Both the position numbers and the translations under genes were made by a program. This document shows, in pieces, positions 18,138 to 26,737 of a stretch of DNA of 35,248 bases. The stretch lies in assembly GCA_947479815.1 (NCBI GenBank), contig CANKAT010000027.1, positions 1 through 35,248 on the forward strand. Reading direction: 5' to 3'. The stretch comes from Sphingobacteriaceae bacterium (GTDB lineage: Bacteria > Bacteroidota > Bacteroidia > Sphingobacteriales > Sphingobacteriaceae). A model generated the notes under the pieces. The model ran no database searches, was not told the DNA's origin, and saw only the letters and a program-made list of their open reading frames with translations. The number at the start of each line of letters is the position of its first letter. Within the stretch, counting starts at the first letter, position 1.

Positions 18138-18949
18138 CTACCAGTTATATCGTAACAATGCTATAACAGGTAAATGGTCTGATGCATAATGCTCCTGAAC
18201 CACTTTATGTTCAATGGTATTAAATGGGTTGCCTGTCCGGAAGGCGATAAAATCAATTGTCCTATTGGGTTTTACTACAGGGAATGTTGGGTCACATTTT
18301 TGACAGGTACGGGTAAATACTTTGTCCATTTTTTGTATTGCCGATGATTCCTCCACAGCGTTCAGGTCGCCTGCAATGATAAATGGTAAGGTTTCTTTCA
18401 ACGCTATCCGATTAATTTCTTCCATTTGCACCTCTCTGTTAACCGACATATTTAAGTGATCAAGGTGCGTGACTCCAAACCTGATGAATTTCCCATTTTT
18501 AAGATCGATTTTTGCCGTTGCAAGAACCCTAGGCTCCCCACCGGTATCTTTTATTTAGTTAAATGAGTTGTTTTTGCCTCTGAAATAGGGTATTTGGAAA
18601 GAATACATACTCCATAATCTCCACCATCATGGTCTATAGCCTTTGCAAAATAAAAATTCATTTTTAGGCTTCTTGCAATGTTTTCAGCCTGATTAATCTT
18701 TCCTGATCGGTTGGTATTAACATCTACCTCCTGTAAAGCTACAAGATCTGGATTTTCTATTTTTATTGCTTTGATTATTGCTTCCATATCTATAATACCT
18801 GGCTTTGAAGGCGGATTTCCGATATGAATATTATAGCTCATGATTTTTAAAACTCTGCCTGGAACTCTATTTTTACCGCGATTTTGGTTTTTAGATACCC
18901 CGCAAGCAGTTAGAATTAAAAGCACATAAGCGAAAATAAGTACTCTCAT
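18138..18949 (-). pseudogene. Endonuclease/exonuclease/phosphatase-family lipoprotein, frameshifted
   Basis: Two consecutive pieces together make one EEP-fold protein. The first (18949-18551) has a lipobox leader (LILTAC, Cys16), MSYNIHIG (N40) and ALQEVD (catalytic Glu74), and stops at TAA just after THLTK. The second is in another frame and open from about 18548 to 18138. It reads KDTGGEPRVLATAKIDLK, GVTHLDHLN, IIAGDLNAVEES, TIDFIAF and YASDHLPVIALL. All EEP catalytic motifs are therefore present, but adding one base near 18548-18555 (in aaataaaa) is needed to join them. It is either a recent pseudogene, a sequencing error, or a programmed shift. The closest relatives by motif are exported nuclease/phosphatase/sphingomyelinase-type proteins. 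Confidence 0.8.
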
Positions 18950-19090
18950 TTTTATTGATTTTATAGCGTTGAATTTAGCATATTATTAGAAATAATTTCT
19001 TTGGTTGCCTATTTTTACCTTTTTTATTTTTTTTAAATAGAGCATAGATTGAAATGAGCAGTAATTTGTACATTTATTAAAACTATATAT

Positions 19091-20440
19091 ATGAAATCTA
19101 AATTTATTTTTCTTCTAACCTTATTATGTTCAATCAATGTTTACGCTCAGCCTGGTGAAGGTAAATGGGAGAACTTGTTTAATGGTAAAGACCTGATCGG
19201 TTGGAAGTTATTGGGTGGAAAGGCTACCTACGAAATTAAGGATGGAGAATTAGTAGGAACCACAGTATCAAATACTCCTAATTCATTTCTGTCAACCGAA
19301 AAAGAGTATGGAGATTTTATTTTGGAGCTTGAACTTTTAGTGCATCCATCTATGAATTCGGGAATACAGATTAGAAGTCTGAGTAAGAAGGAATACCAGA
19401 ATGGAAGAGTTCATGGCTATCAGGTAGAAATTGACCCGGCTGCCCGTGCATGGAGTGGTGGAATTTATGATGAAGGAAGAAGAGGCTGGTTATATAACTT
19501 GGAATTGAATCCTGCAGCAAAAACTGCTTTTAAAAATAATGTTTGGAACAAATACCGTATTGAATGTATTGGTAATAGCATCAGAACCTGGGTGAACGGA
19601 ATTCCTGTGGCACATTTAATAGATGCTGAAACCAGTAAAGGGTTTATCGCCATGCAAGTTCATGCAATTCCTGCTTCAGAACCAGCTGGTAGGCAAGTTA
19701 GGTGGAAGAATATCAGAATTCAAACAGGTAAATTAAAACCTTCTGCACCAGAACCTATTTTTGTTGTCAATACAGTGCCAAACGATTTATCCCAATCTGA
19801 AAAAAGTTTGGGTTATCGTTTATTATGGGATGGAAAATCAGAAAAGGGCTGGATAGCTGCTAATAATGAGATATTTCCAAAAAATGGCTGGAATATTCAG
19901 GATGGTGTTTTATCTGTACTTAAAGATCAGAAAGGTCAACCAGCAGCGGGAGGTGACATTGTTACTACTAAAGAATTTGCTTCATTCGAATTGAAGTTTG
20001 ATTTCAAATTGGCTGAAGGTGCAAATAGTGGATTGAAGTACTTTGTGAATACGTTCAATGGTTCTGCTCTTGGATTGGAATACCAGATTCTAGATGATGA
20101 AAAACATCCAGATGCCAAGCTGGGAATAAAAGGTAACCGAACATTGGCTTCTTTGTATGACTTGATCCCAGCTCAAAAAGTACCGGCTTCAATTAAAAAG
20201 GTGGGTGAATGGAATCAAGGAATGATCAGAGTATTACCTGACAATAAAGTGGAACATTGGTTAAATGGCTATAAGGTTCTTGAGTTTAATCGTGGATCTG
20301 ATGAATTCAAATCATTTATTGCTCAAAGCAAATTTAAGAATGTACAAGGATTTGGACTTTCTTCAAGAGGAAAAATTATGCTTCAGGATCATGGAGATGA
20401 GGTTTCTTTTAGAAGTGTGAAGATAAAAGAACTGAAATAA
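19091..20440 (+). CDS. Exported protein with two DUF1080 (3-keto-disaccharide hydrolase) domains
   Basis: The 449-residue protein has a signal peptide (1-20, VYAQ) and two concanavalin-like DUF1080 domains. The first (about 25-215) opens with WENLFNGKDLIGWKL and contains NSGIQIRS and VHGYQVEID. The second (about 240-449) opens with YRLLWDGKSEKGW and contains ANSGLKYFVN and LGLEYQILDD. Both keep the family's N-S-G and E-I-D/Y-Q-I-L elements. DUF1080 proteins have been linked to hydrolysis or lyase cleavage of 3-keto-glycosides in the periplasm. Whether both domains are active here cannot be told. It is divergent from the EEP/CBM9/TraB group, and no oxidoreductase that would generate 3-keto sugars lies beside it. 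Confidence 0.88.
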   Translation: MKSKFIFLLTLLCSINVYAQPGEGKWENLFNGKDLIGWKLLGGKATYEIKDGELVGTTVSNTPNSFLSTEKEYGDFILELELLVHPSMNSGIQIRSLSKKEYQNGRVHGYQVEIDPAARAWSGGIYDEGRRGWLYNLELNPAAKTAFKNNVWNKYRIECIGNSIRTWVNGIPVAHLIDAETSKGFIAMQVHAIPASEPAGRQVRWKNIRIQTGKLKPSAPEPIFVVNTVPNDLSQSEKSLGYRLLWDGKSEKGWIAANNEIFPKNGWNIQDGVLSVLKDQKGQPAAGGDIVTTKEFASFELKFDFKLAEGANSGLKYFVNTFNGSALGLEYQILDDEKHPDAKLGIKGNRTLASLYDLIPAQKVPASIKKVGEWNQGMIRVLPDNKVEHWLNGYKVLEFNRGSDEFKSFIAQSKFKNVQGFGLSSRGKIMLQDHGDEVSFRSVKIKELK

Positions 20441-20791
20441 TTGAAAATTCAGTACCTGATTTTATGATTTTCAGAAAGATTAATTTCTTTTAATGAAGGC
20501 TTAAATTAGTGAAAATCAAAATTGCAGGTTGTTTAATTATTCATCGTAATTGCTTTCATTTATATTGTAAAGTATTGATTAACAAATCATTATTATTTAT
20601 TTTAAAATTTACTCTACCTTGTTATACATGCATCAAATGCTTTTTTAGTGATGAATTATTGCTTGCCTGAATTGTCAATTATATAACATATTGCTCTTTT
20701 TGTTTAAATCTATCAACTAAAAATTGCTTTTTGTTATAAATTTCGCACTTTTGTATACTGGCTATATGGTATGCCTAGCAATTAAATTTAA
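20441..20791. other. Intergenic region upstream of ppc
   Basis: This AT-rich 351-bp stretch holds no open frame I would call a gene. Near 20735 the sequence TAAATTTC differs by one base from the TAnnTTTG box and could be part of the ppc promoter, about 50 bp upstream of its ATG. I see no clear terminator for the DUF1080 gene. Confidence 0.4.
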
Positions 20792-23371
20792 ATGAAACTC
20801 AGTGAAAAAGAATCGATTTTTACAAATGAAGTTGTAAATAGATTTGAACTATATAATAGCCTATTTCTGACATTACCCTTTTATCAGATCAAGCATACCG
20901 GTACCCTATTACCTTTTTTTACCTCACATTGTGAGGATGGTGTGAAGTCTCAGTCAAGTCCAACAGATATTATAGAAAGCTTTTTTGGACAATATGAGCA
21001 GTATATTCAGGCGGCCGACCGTTTTGACCTCTTATTTCGTTTTATCCAGTATATTGAGCGTCAGGTAGTTTTATTTGATGCGGTTGAAGATGCTTCATTT
21101 AACAAAACAGGCCGCTGGGAAGATACCGGTTCTTTAAATTCACTCTTCCAACAGGCTGCAGCTAATCCATTGATCGATAAAAAGATCAAGGAAAAATTGA
21201 AGGATTTCTCCTTAAGGTTAGTGCTGACCGCTCATCCAACCCAATTTTACCCGGGTCCGGTTTTAGCTATAATTACAGATTTGATTGAGGCCTTGAAGCA
21301 AAATGATATCAATTCAATCAACCTACTTCTGCAGCAGCTAGGAAAAACACCTTTTTTTAATAAAAACAAGCCAAGTCCTGTTGATGAGGCAATAAGTCTA
21401 GCCTGGTTTCTTGAAAATGTATTTTATGAAACTACTTCAAGTATCCAATCGCAGATTGATAAGGAGTTTGATCTGACTGATCAATCCCAATTTATAGAAT
21501 TAGGATTTTGGCCTGGTGGAGATCGTGATGGCAATCCAAATGTGACCACCGAAAGCACAAAAACAGTTTCTGCATTATTGCGTACGGTTTTATTTCGATG
21601 CTATTACCGTGATTTCCGAAGCTTGAAAAGACGTGTAACCTTTCGGGGGGTTGAAAAGTATGTGGCTACTTTACAAAACCTGTTTTATGAAAACAGTTTT
21701 AAAGTAGTTGATGAACCTAAAAATCAGCAAGATGAAATTATAAGTAATTTAGAGGCCATTAAAAAAGTGTTGGTTGAGGTTCACGATGGATTGTTTTTAG
21801 ATAAAGTTGAACACCTTATCCGTAAAGTAAAGCTATTTGGTTGTTATTTTGCTTCTCTGGATGTTCGTCAGGATAGTCGAATCTTACGTTCAGTCCATCA
21901 ATTCGCATTACAGGAGAATGGTTGGGAAATAACTAAGAATGATAAACATTCAACGCTAAATGAAGATGAACGAATTTCAGGACTTGCTTTTCAGGAATCT
22001 GATTTTCAGTGTCCCGCCAAAGCTGATAAGCTGACCAAAGATACGCTGGATACCATTCGTTTGATTCATCAATTACAATATGCAGGTGGAGAAAAAGCAT
22101 GCCATCGATTTATTATAAGTAATTGTCAGCAAGCCTCAGATATTCTGCAATTAATGGAGTTATTCCTTTTGAGCGGATGGGAAAAGGAAAAGTTAACGAT
22201 TGATTTCGTACCGCTATTTGAAACCATTGAAGATTTATCAAATGCAACTCAGATAATGGAAACGCTGTATGCTCATCCATTCTATAAAAAGCATTTAAAG
22301 CGACGTCATAATAAGCAAACCATCATGCTTGGTTTTTCAGATAGTACTAAAGATGGAGGCTATTTAATGGCAAATTGGTCTATTCTGAAATCAAAAGTAG
22401 CCCTAACTTATACTGCCCGAAATAACGATGTTGATTTAGTATTTTTTGACGGTAGGGGTGGTCCACCGGCAAGAGGTGGGGGTAAAACTCATTTATTTTA
22501 TGCATCAATGGGCAAGGATGTGGCAAATGACCATATCCAATTAACCATTCAAGGCCAGACCATCAGTAGCCAGTATGGTTCTTTTGATAGTGCTCATTAT
22601 AATATGGAACAATTGATTAATGCTGGAATTGTATCCTCATTTGATCAGAATAATATCAATACACTTAATAATGCTCAAACCGATTTGATAGCCAATCTTG
22701 CCGGCGAGAGTTATCAGGTTTTTGCTGCCTTAACAGCACATCCATTATTTTTAAAATATCTTGAAAAACACAGTCCGCTAAAGCTTCTTTCGCAGATTAA
22801 TATCAGCAGCAGGCCGGTAAAAAGGAATGTTGATGCTGAATTAAGACTTGAAGACCTTCGTGCAATAAGTTTCGTTACAGCTTGGAGCCAGTTGAAACAA
22901 AATATTCCGGGTTATTATGGAGTAGGTTCTGCCTTGAAAAAGGCAAAAGATGCGGGTTTATTCAACGAAATTAAGCAACTGTATATCGATTCAGGACAGT
23001 TTAAAACCATGATTGATAATTGCATGATGTCTATGTCTAAATCAGATTTTCGGGTAACCGCTTATCTTGAGAATGATGATACTTTTGGTCAATTTTGGAG
23101 AATGATCAAAGAGGAGTTCGAACTTACCAGAGATTTGTTATTGGAGGTTTCGGATACTCAAACCTTGATGGAAAAGTATCCTGTAGAACGCAAATCTATC
23201 GCTTTAAGAGAAAAAATCGTTTTGCCCTTAGTTATAATCCAGCATTATGCCTTGCAGCAACTTAATAAGATGAAAGCTGAAAATATAGTTAATGCCCAAT
23301 CTGAAATTTATGATAAGTTGATTATACGCACGGTATATGGAATTGTAAATGCAGGTAGGAATTTGGTTTAG
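20792..23371 (+). CDS. ppc: Phosphoenolpyruvate carboxylase
   Basis: The 859-residue cytoplasmic enzyme converts phosphoenolpyruvate and bicarbonate to oxaloacetate, replenishing the TCA cycle. The conserved catalytic histidine loop is LVLTAHPTQ (His148). GFWPGGDRDGNPNVT, ASLDVRQDS, MLGFSDSTKDGGY and the phosphate-binding loop FFDGRGGPPARGGG follow, then TIQGQTISSQYG. The length is close to other bacterial PEPCs. The C-terminus (IVNAGRNLV) corresponds to the GMRNTG terminus of enterobacterial enzymes and keeps the Arg-Asn pair associated with aspartate/malate inhibition. The gene stands alone and ends at a strong bidirectional terminator. Confidence 0.97.
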   Translation: MKLSEKESIFTNEVVNRFELYNSLFLTLPFYQIKHTGTLLPFFTSHCEDGVKSQSSPTDIIESFFGQYEQYIQAADRFDLLFRFIQYIERQVVLFDAVEDASFNKTGRWEDTGSLNSLFQQAAANPLIDKKIKEKLKDFSLRLVLTAHPTQFYPGPVLAIITDLIEALKQNDINSINLLLQQLGKTPFFNKNKPSPVDEAISLAWFLENVFYETTSSIQSQIDKEFDLTDQSQFIELGFWPGGDRDGNPNVTTESTKTVSALLRTVLFRCYYRDFRSLKRRVTFRGVEKYVATLQNLFYENSFKVVDEPKNQQDEIISNLEAIKKVLVEVHDGLFLDKVEHLIRKVKLFGCYFASLDVRQDSRILRSVHQFALQENGWEITKNDKHSTLNEDERISGLAFQESDFQCPAKADKLTKDTLDTIRLIHQLQYAGGEKACHRFIISNCQQASDILQLMELFLLSGWEKEKLTIDFVPLFETIEDLSNATQIMETLYAHPFYKKHLKRRHNKQTIMLGFSDSTKDGGYLMANWSILKSKVALTYTARNNDVDLVFFDGRGGPPARGGGKTHLFYASMGKDVANDHIQLTIQGQTISSQYGSFDSAHYNMEQLINAGIVSSFDQNNINTLNNAQTDLIANLAGESYQVFAALTAHPLFLKYLEKHSPLKLLSQINISSRPVKRNVDAELRLEDLRAISFVTAWSQLKQNIPGYYGVGSALKKAKDAGLFNEIKQLYIDSGQFKTMIDNCMMSMSKSDFRVTAYLENDDTFGQFWRMIKEEFELTRDLLLEVSDTQTLMEKYPVERKSIALREKIVLPLVIIQHYALQQLNKMKAENIVNAQSEIYDKLIIRTVYGIVNAGRNLV

Positions 23372-23413
23372 TTAGAGATTAGAATGATCTATTTCTTGAA
23401 TTAATACTCCATT

Positions 23414-23449
23414 AAAAAAGCCCTTCTAATAATTTAGAAGGGCTTTTTT
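23414..23449. terminator. Bidirectional terminator between ppc and tRNA-Arg
   Basis: A 16-bp perfect stem (AAAAAAGCCCTTCTAA / TTAGAAGGGCTTTTTT) with a TAAT loop gives a T-tract on both strands. It ends ppc on the plus strand and tRNA-Arg (and possibly ychF) on the minus strand. Confidence 0.9.
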
Positions 23450-23450
23450 G

Positions 23451-23522
23451 TGTACCCAGAGGGATTCGAACCCACATCAGCAGAACCGGAATCTGCAATT
23501 CTATCCATTGAACTATGGGTAC
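23451..23522 (-). tRNA. tRNA-Arg (CCG)
   Basis: The 72-nt cloverleaf has acceptor stem GTACCCA/TGGGTAC, anticodon stem GCAGA/TCTGC with loop TTCCGGT (anticodon CCG), and T loop TTCGAAT. The discriminator is A, and CCA is not encoded. It lies 59 bp downstream of ychF on the same strand. Confidence 0.95.
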
Positions 23523-23581
23523 AATCTTTCGAAGAAAAAGATTATTGACAAATATACTTAATCCACTATCAGTGGCAATGT

Positions 23582-24682
23582 TTAAACATTAAATCTGAAG
23601 TGCATAATGTCACCATCTTGCACGATATAGGTTTTTCCTTCTACACCAAGCTTTCCCGCTTCCTTACATGCTGCTTCAGAGCCGAGGCTCACAAAGTCTT
23701 GGTATTTTATAACTTCTGCACGGATAAATCCTTTCTCAAAGTCTGTGTGTATCACACCAGCCGCCTGAGGGGCAGTAAATCCCTGTGTAATTGTCCATGC
23801 TCTCACTTCCTGAACACCGGCAGTGAAATAGGTTGCTAATTTCAATAGTTTGTAAGCTGCGCGGATCAATTGTGCAACTCCAGATTCGGTTAGTCCCAAA
23901 TCTTCAAGGAACATTTGACGTTCTTCAAAACTCTCTAGTGAAGCGATTTCTGCCTCTATCTGTGCTGAAATGATCAAAACCTCTGCATTTTCTTCTTTTA
24001 CAGCTTCTCTAACCAAATCAACATATTTATTTCCATTCACAACAGACTTCTCATCCACATTACACACATACAAAACAGGCTTTTCAGTCAAAAGAAATAA
24101 ATCTGAAATAAATTCTTTGTCTTCTTCGCTGATTGGTGCTGTACGTACAGATTTGCCTGTTTCTAGGTGATTTTTAACAATATTACATACCTCATAGGTT
24201 TTCTTGACATCTTTATCATTTCCGGTTTTAGCCATTTTCTCAACCTTTTGGATTCTTTTGCTGACCGCATCCAGATCTTTTAACTGCAATTCAGTATCAA
24301 TGATTTCTTTATCACGGATAGGGTCTACAGAACCATCTACATGGATTACATTATCATCGTCAAAACAACGGAGCACATGAATGATTGCATTGGTGGCCTT
24401 GATATTACCCAAAAATTGATTCCCTAATCCTTCGCCCTTACTTGCACCTTTTACAAGCCCGGCGATATCAACTATTTCAATGTTATTTGGCTGTACTTTG
24501 ACTGGCTTAACAAGTTCAGCTAGTTTTGTTAAACGTGCATCAGGTACTGTAATAACACCAATATTAGGTTCAATGGTGCAAAATGGAAAATTTGCAGCCT
24601 GTGCTTTCGCATTTGATAAACAATTAAAAAGTGTGGATTTTCCAACATTTGGTAACCCGACTATACCGCATTGTAATGCCAT
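23582..24682 (-). CDS. ychF: Redox-regulated ATPase YchF (Obg-type P-loop)
   Basis: The 366-residue protein matches the universal YchF/Ola1 family in length and motifs. P-loop GLPNVGKST is at 9-17. [17 protein letters not shown] is the switch I region, [20 protein letters not shown] the G3 segment, and NVDE sits in place of the usual NKxD, which explains the family's ATP preference. A coiled-coil segment (about 130-170) and a C-terminal TGS domain ([41 protein letters not shown]) follow. It is implicated in ribosome binding and stress responses. The bases directly before the ATG are repeat words instead of a normal leader (see the array at 24683). Confidence 0.97.
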   Translation of the reverse strand: MALQCGIVGLPNVGKSTLFNCLSNAKAQAANFPFCTIEPNIGVITVPDARLTKLAELVKPVKVQPNNIEIVDIAGLVKGASKGEGLGNQFLGNIKATNAIIHVLRCFDDDNVIHVDGSVDPIRDKEIIDTELQLKDLDAVSKRIQKVEKMAKTGNDKDVKKTYEVCNIVKNHLETGKSVRTAPISEEDKEFISDLFLLTEKPVLYVCNVDEKSVVNGNKYVDLVREAVKEENAEVLIISAQIEAEIASLESFEERQMFLEDLGLTESGVAQLIRAAYKLLKLATYFTAGVQEVRAWTITQGFTAPQAAGVIHTDFEKGFIRAEVIKYQDFVSLGSEAACKEAGKLGVEGKTYIVQDGDIMHFRFNV

Positions 24683-24905
24683 TTATAAGTTGTAAGTAAT
24701 AAGTTGTAAGTAATAAGTTGTAAGTAATAAGTTGTAAGTAATAAGTTGTAAGTTGTAAGTAATAGGTTATAAGTAATAGGTTATAAGTAATAAGTTGTAA
24801 GTAATAGGTTGTAAGTAATAGGTTATAAGTAATAGGTTATAAGTAATAAGTTGTAAGTAATAGGTTGTAAGTTTTCGGCTTTGAGCTTTTAGCTTTTAGC
24901 TTTCA
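24683..24905. repeat. 14-bp tandem word array (aagttgtaagtaat and variants) upstream of ychF
   Basis: From 2-3 bases before the ychF start codon, the plus strand runs as near-perfect copies of aagttgtaagtaat and variants such as aggttataagtaat. After about 24870 it changes to gctttgagcttttagctttc words. The unit length, lack of spacers and lack of associated cas genes rule out CRISPR. The words match, in reverse complement, those at 5655-5752, and the gctttcagctt words also recur there. The rest of 24926-25041 shows no gene. Confidence 0.9.
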
Positions 24906-24917
24906 GCTTAATTGGCG

Positions 24918-24925
24918 CAAATATA
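24918..24925 (-). promoter_or_regulatory. Displaced TAnnTTTG -7 box of ychF
   Basis: TATATTTG followed by CGCCA on the minus strand is an exact TAnnTTTG match, but it lies about 235 nt upstream of the ychF ATG. In three other genes of this window the box sits 4-6 nt before the ATG. The repeat array fills the distance. Confidence 0.45.
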
Positions 24926-25041
24926 GAAATTATGTTCTGAGTTTTGCTTTGTAATTGGGCTTAGAAGGAGTTATCCCTTAGAATTAGAATCATTTTTAAC
25001 CCTATATGTGGCTTTTATTTAAATCCAACCTACTTGTATAA

Positions 25042-25914
25042 TTAAAAAATACAGGGATTGGATTCAAATCCTTTTGCATCCACTTTAAGACAAAAGGTAT
25101 TTCCACTTTCTGGATAACGAGCAAGATCTTTTTGATTCAGATCGCCTTTGGCTGTGGTTATGACCAAATGATCTAGGTTTTGGCCTGCAAATGTACAGGA
25201 AGTAACGTAAGGGGCGGGAATTTCAATTTTATCCAATAGAGAACCATTCAATGGGTTCCATTTATAAATACCGTATCCACCCCAGTGTGCAATCCATAGC
25301 ATTCCTTCCTGATCGATGGTCATTCCATCAGGGATTCCTAGTTCTGAAGGAATTTCGATTGCATTTTTTTCAAATCTTATTTCTCCGGTTTTTTCATTAA
25401 AAATAAATGATTGAATAACCCGTGTTGGACTATCAATAAAGTAAAGTCTTGAATTATCCGGTGACCAAGATATTCCGTTTGAAATAGTAAGATCAGTTAA
25501 TACTTTATTGATTTTCAGATTTTTATCAATGACATATAAAGAAGCAGCACCCTGTTTAAAGGTCTTATGCATAGAACCTATCCATAATCTTCCCTGGCTG
25601 TCGCACGCAGCATCATTGCAACGTATATCTTTATTTTCAGTTTCGATATCAAGGATGGAATCCAGTTTTGCAGACACTGGATCAAAGCGTCCGATACCAC
25701 CGTTTAATCCTAAAATAAGTGAATTGTTCTGACCTATTACAACCATAGCGACCTTAAAATCAAAGGTCCATGATCTAGTAGATTTATTGATCCAATGATA
25801 TTCAAATAGTATACCACTTTCAATGTCAACCCAATAGCAGCAATTTTTTACAGCATGCCAGATTGGGCCTTCTCCAAGTAGGCATTGTGATGGATATAAT
25901 ACGCTTGCTTTCAT
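25042..25914 (-). CDS. SMP-30/gluconolactonase family protein
   Basis: The 290-residue cytoplasmic beta-propeller matches the regucalcin/SMP-30 family. Metal ligands are visible as E15 (CLLGEGPIW), N146 (ISNGISWSPD) and D196 (GIPDGMTID), with the substrate-binding N100 in IRCNDAACDSQGRLWIGSM. The family hydrolyses sugar lactones to aldonic acids. It is the last gene of the minus-strand cluster, 40 bp after the SDR gene and followed by AT-rich DNA. With the SDR and IlvD/Edd-type genes it forms a coherent oxidative sugar route; the sugar itself cannot be named. Confidence 0.93.
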   Translation of the reverse strand: MKASVLYPSQCLLGEGPIWHAVKNCCYWVDIESGILFEYHWINKSTRSWTFDFKVAMVVIGQNNSLILGLNGGIGRFDPVSAKLDSILDIETENKDIRCNDAACDSQGRLWIGSMHKTFKQGAASLYVIDKNLKINKVLTDLTISNGISWSPDNSRLYFIDSPTRVIQSFIFNEKTGEIRFEKNAIEIPSELGIPDGMTIDQEGMLWIAHWGGYGIYKWNPLNGSLLDKIEIPAPYVTSCTFAGQNLDHLVITTAKGDLNQKDLARYPESGNTFCLKVDAKGFESNPCIF

Positions 25915-25954
25915 CTGATCAATAAGTAATAAATAGGGAGCTATTCAGGAAAGA

Positions 25955-26722
25955 TCAATACGGAGAAGGACTAATACATGACCATCCTCCATCAATTACA
26001 AGACATTGACCCGTAATTTGTTTTGCTTGATCAGATACAAGGAACAGTGCTGAATCTGCAATATCTTTTGCTGTGGATGGCCGGCCGGTAGGAGAGAGCC
26101 TTGACCAGGTTGCTTCATATTCTGGGTCGTCAAGCGTTCGCTCGGTCATTGTTGCACCTGGTGCTATGGTATTCACATTTATTTTATAAGATGAAAGTTC
26201 AATAACCAGGTTTCTTGCAAGCATTTCTATTGCCGCCTTAGTCATGGCATAAGCAGCCAAATTTTTGTGGGCTTGATGACCTGTTACGGATGATGTGAAT
26301 AAAAGTGAACCTCCTGAGCCCTGTTTGATCATTTGCTTCGATGCTGCTTGTGCCAGGAAGAAAGTCCCTGCCAGGTTAACCTGCAAAACAGCATTGAATG
26401 ATTCAGGGCTATAGGTTAAAAAATCACCGAATAAGGTAATGCCTGCATTGGCGATAACTATATCCAGTTGTTTGAAATCTTTTACTGCCAGATCAACCAT
26501 GCTCTGTATAAATTCCAGATTGCTGGAATCTCCTGATAGAGCGATGCAAATGCCATTTTCTTCCCTGATATTTTTTGCGGCATTCTCAGCTAAATTGGAG
26601 TCAAGATCATTAAGTATAACCTTAGCCCCCTGTAGTGCCAACTGTCTGCATATTTCAAATCCTATACCTTGTCCAGCACCGGTTACAATAGCTACTTTAT
26701 TTTCAAAAGGTTTATTTGACAT
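25955..26722 (-). CDS. SDR-family oxidoreductase (probable sugar dehydrogenase)
   Basis: The 255-residue classical SDR shows the cofactor motif TGAGQGIG (14-21), an acidic D39 after strand 2 that favours NAD, and NAG (92-94). It also has N116, S144/S145 and Y158-x3-K162 as the catalytic set. The C-terminal ITGQCLVIDGGWS is typical of the fabG/glucose-dehydrogenase-like branch. Between a lactonase and a sugar-acid dehydratase, the likely role is oxidation of an aldose to its lactone. Oxidation of a 2-keto-3-deoxy acid, as in fucose-type pathways, is an alternative. The gap to the dehydratase gene is 15 bp, so the two are almost certainly co-transcribed. Confidence 0.93.
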   Translation of the reverse strand: MSNKPFENKVAIVTGAGQGIGFEICRQLALQGAKVILNDLDSNLAENAAKNIREENGICIALSGDSSNLEFIQSMVDLAVKDFKQLDIVIANAGITLFGDFLTYSPESFNAVLQVNLAGTFFLAQAASKQMIKQGSGGSLLFTSSVTGHQAHKNLAAYAMTKAAIEMLARNLVIELSSYKINVNTIAPGATMTERTLDDPEYEATWSRLSPTGRPSTAKDIADSALFLVSDQAKQITGQCLVIDGGWSCISPSPY

Positions 26723-26737
26723 AGTATAATTTTGAAT

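Noticed and set aside
24683-24905. Regularly repeated words suggestive of a CRISPR array
   Set aside because: The 14-bp units follow one another with no unique spacers, units are degenerate, and no cas genes are near.
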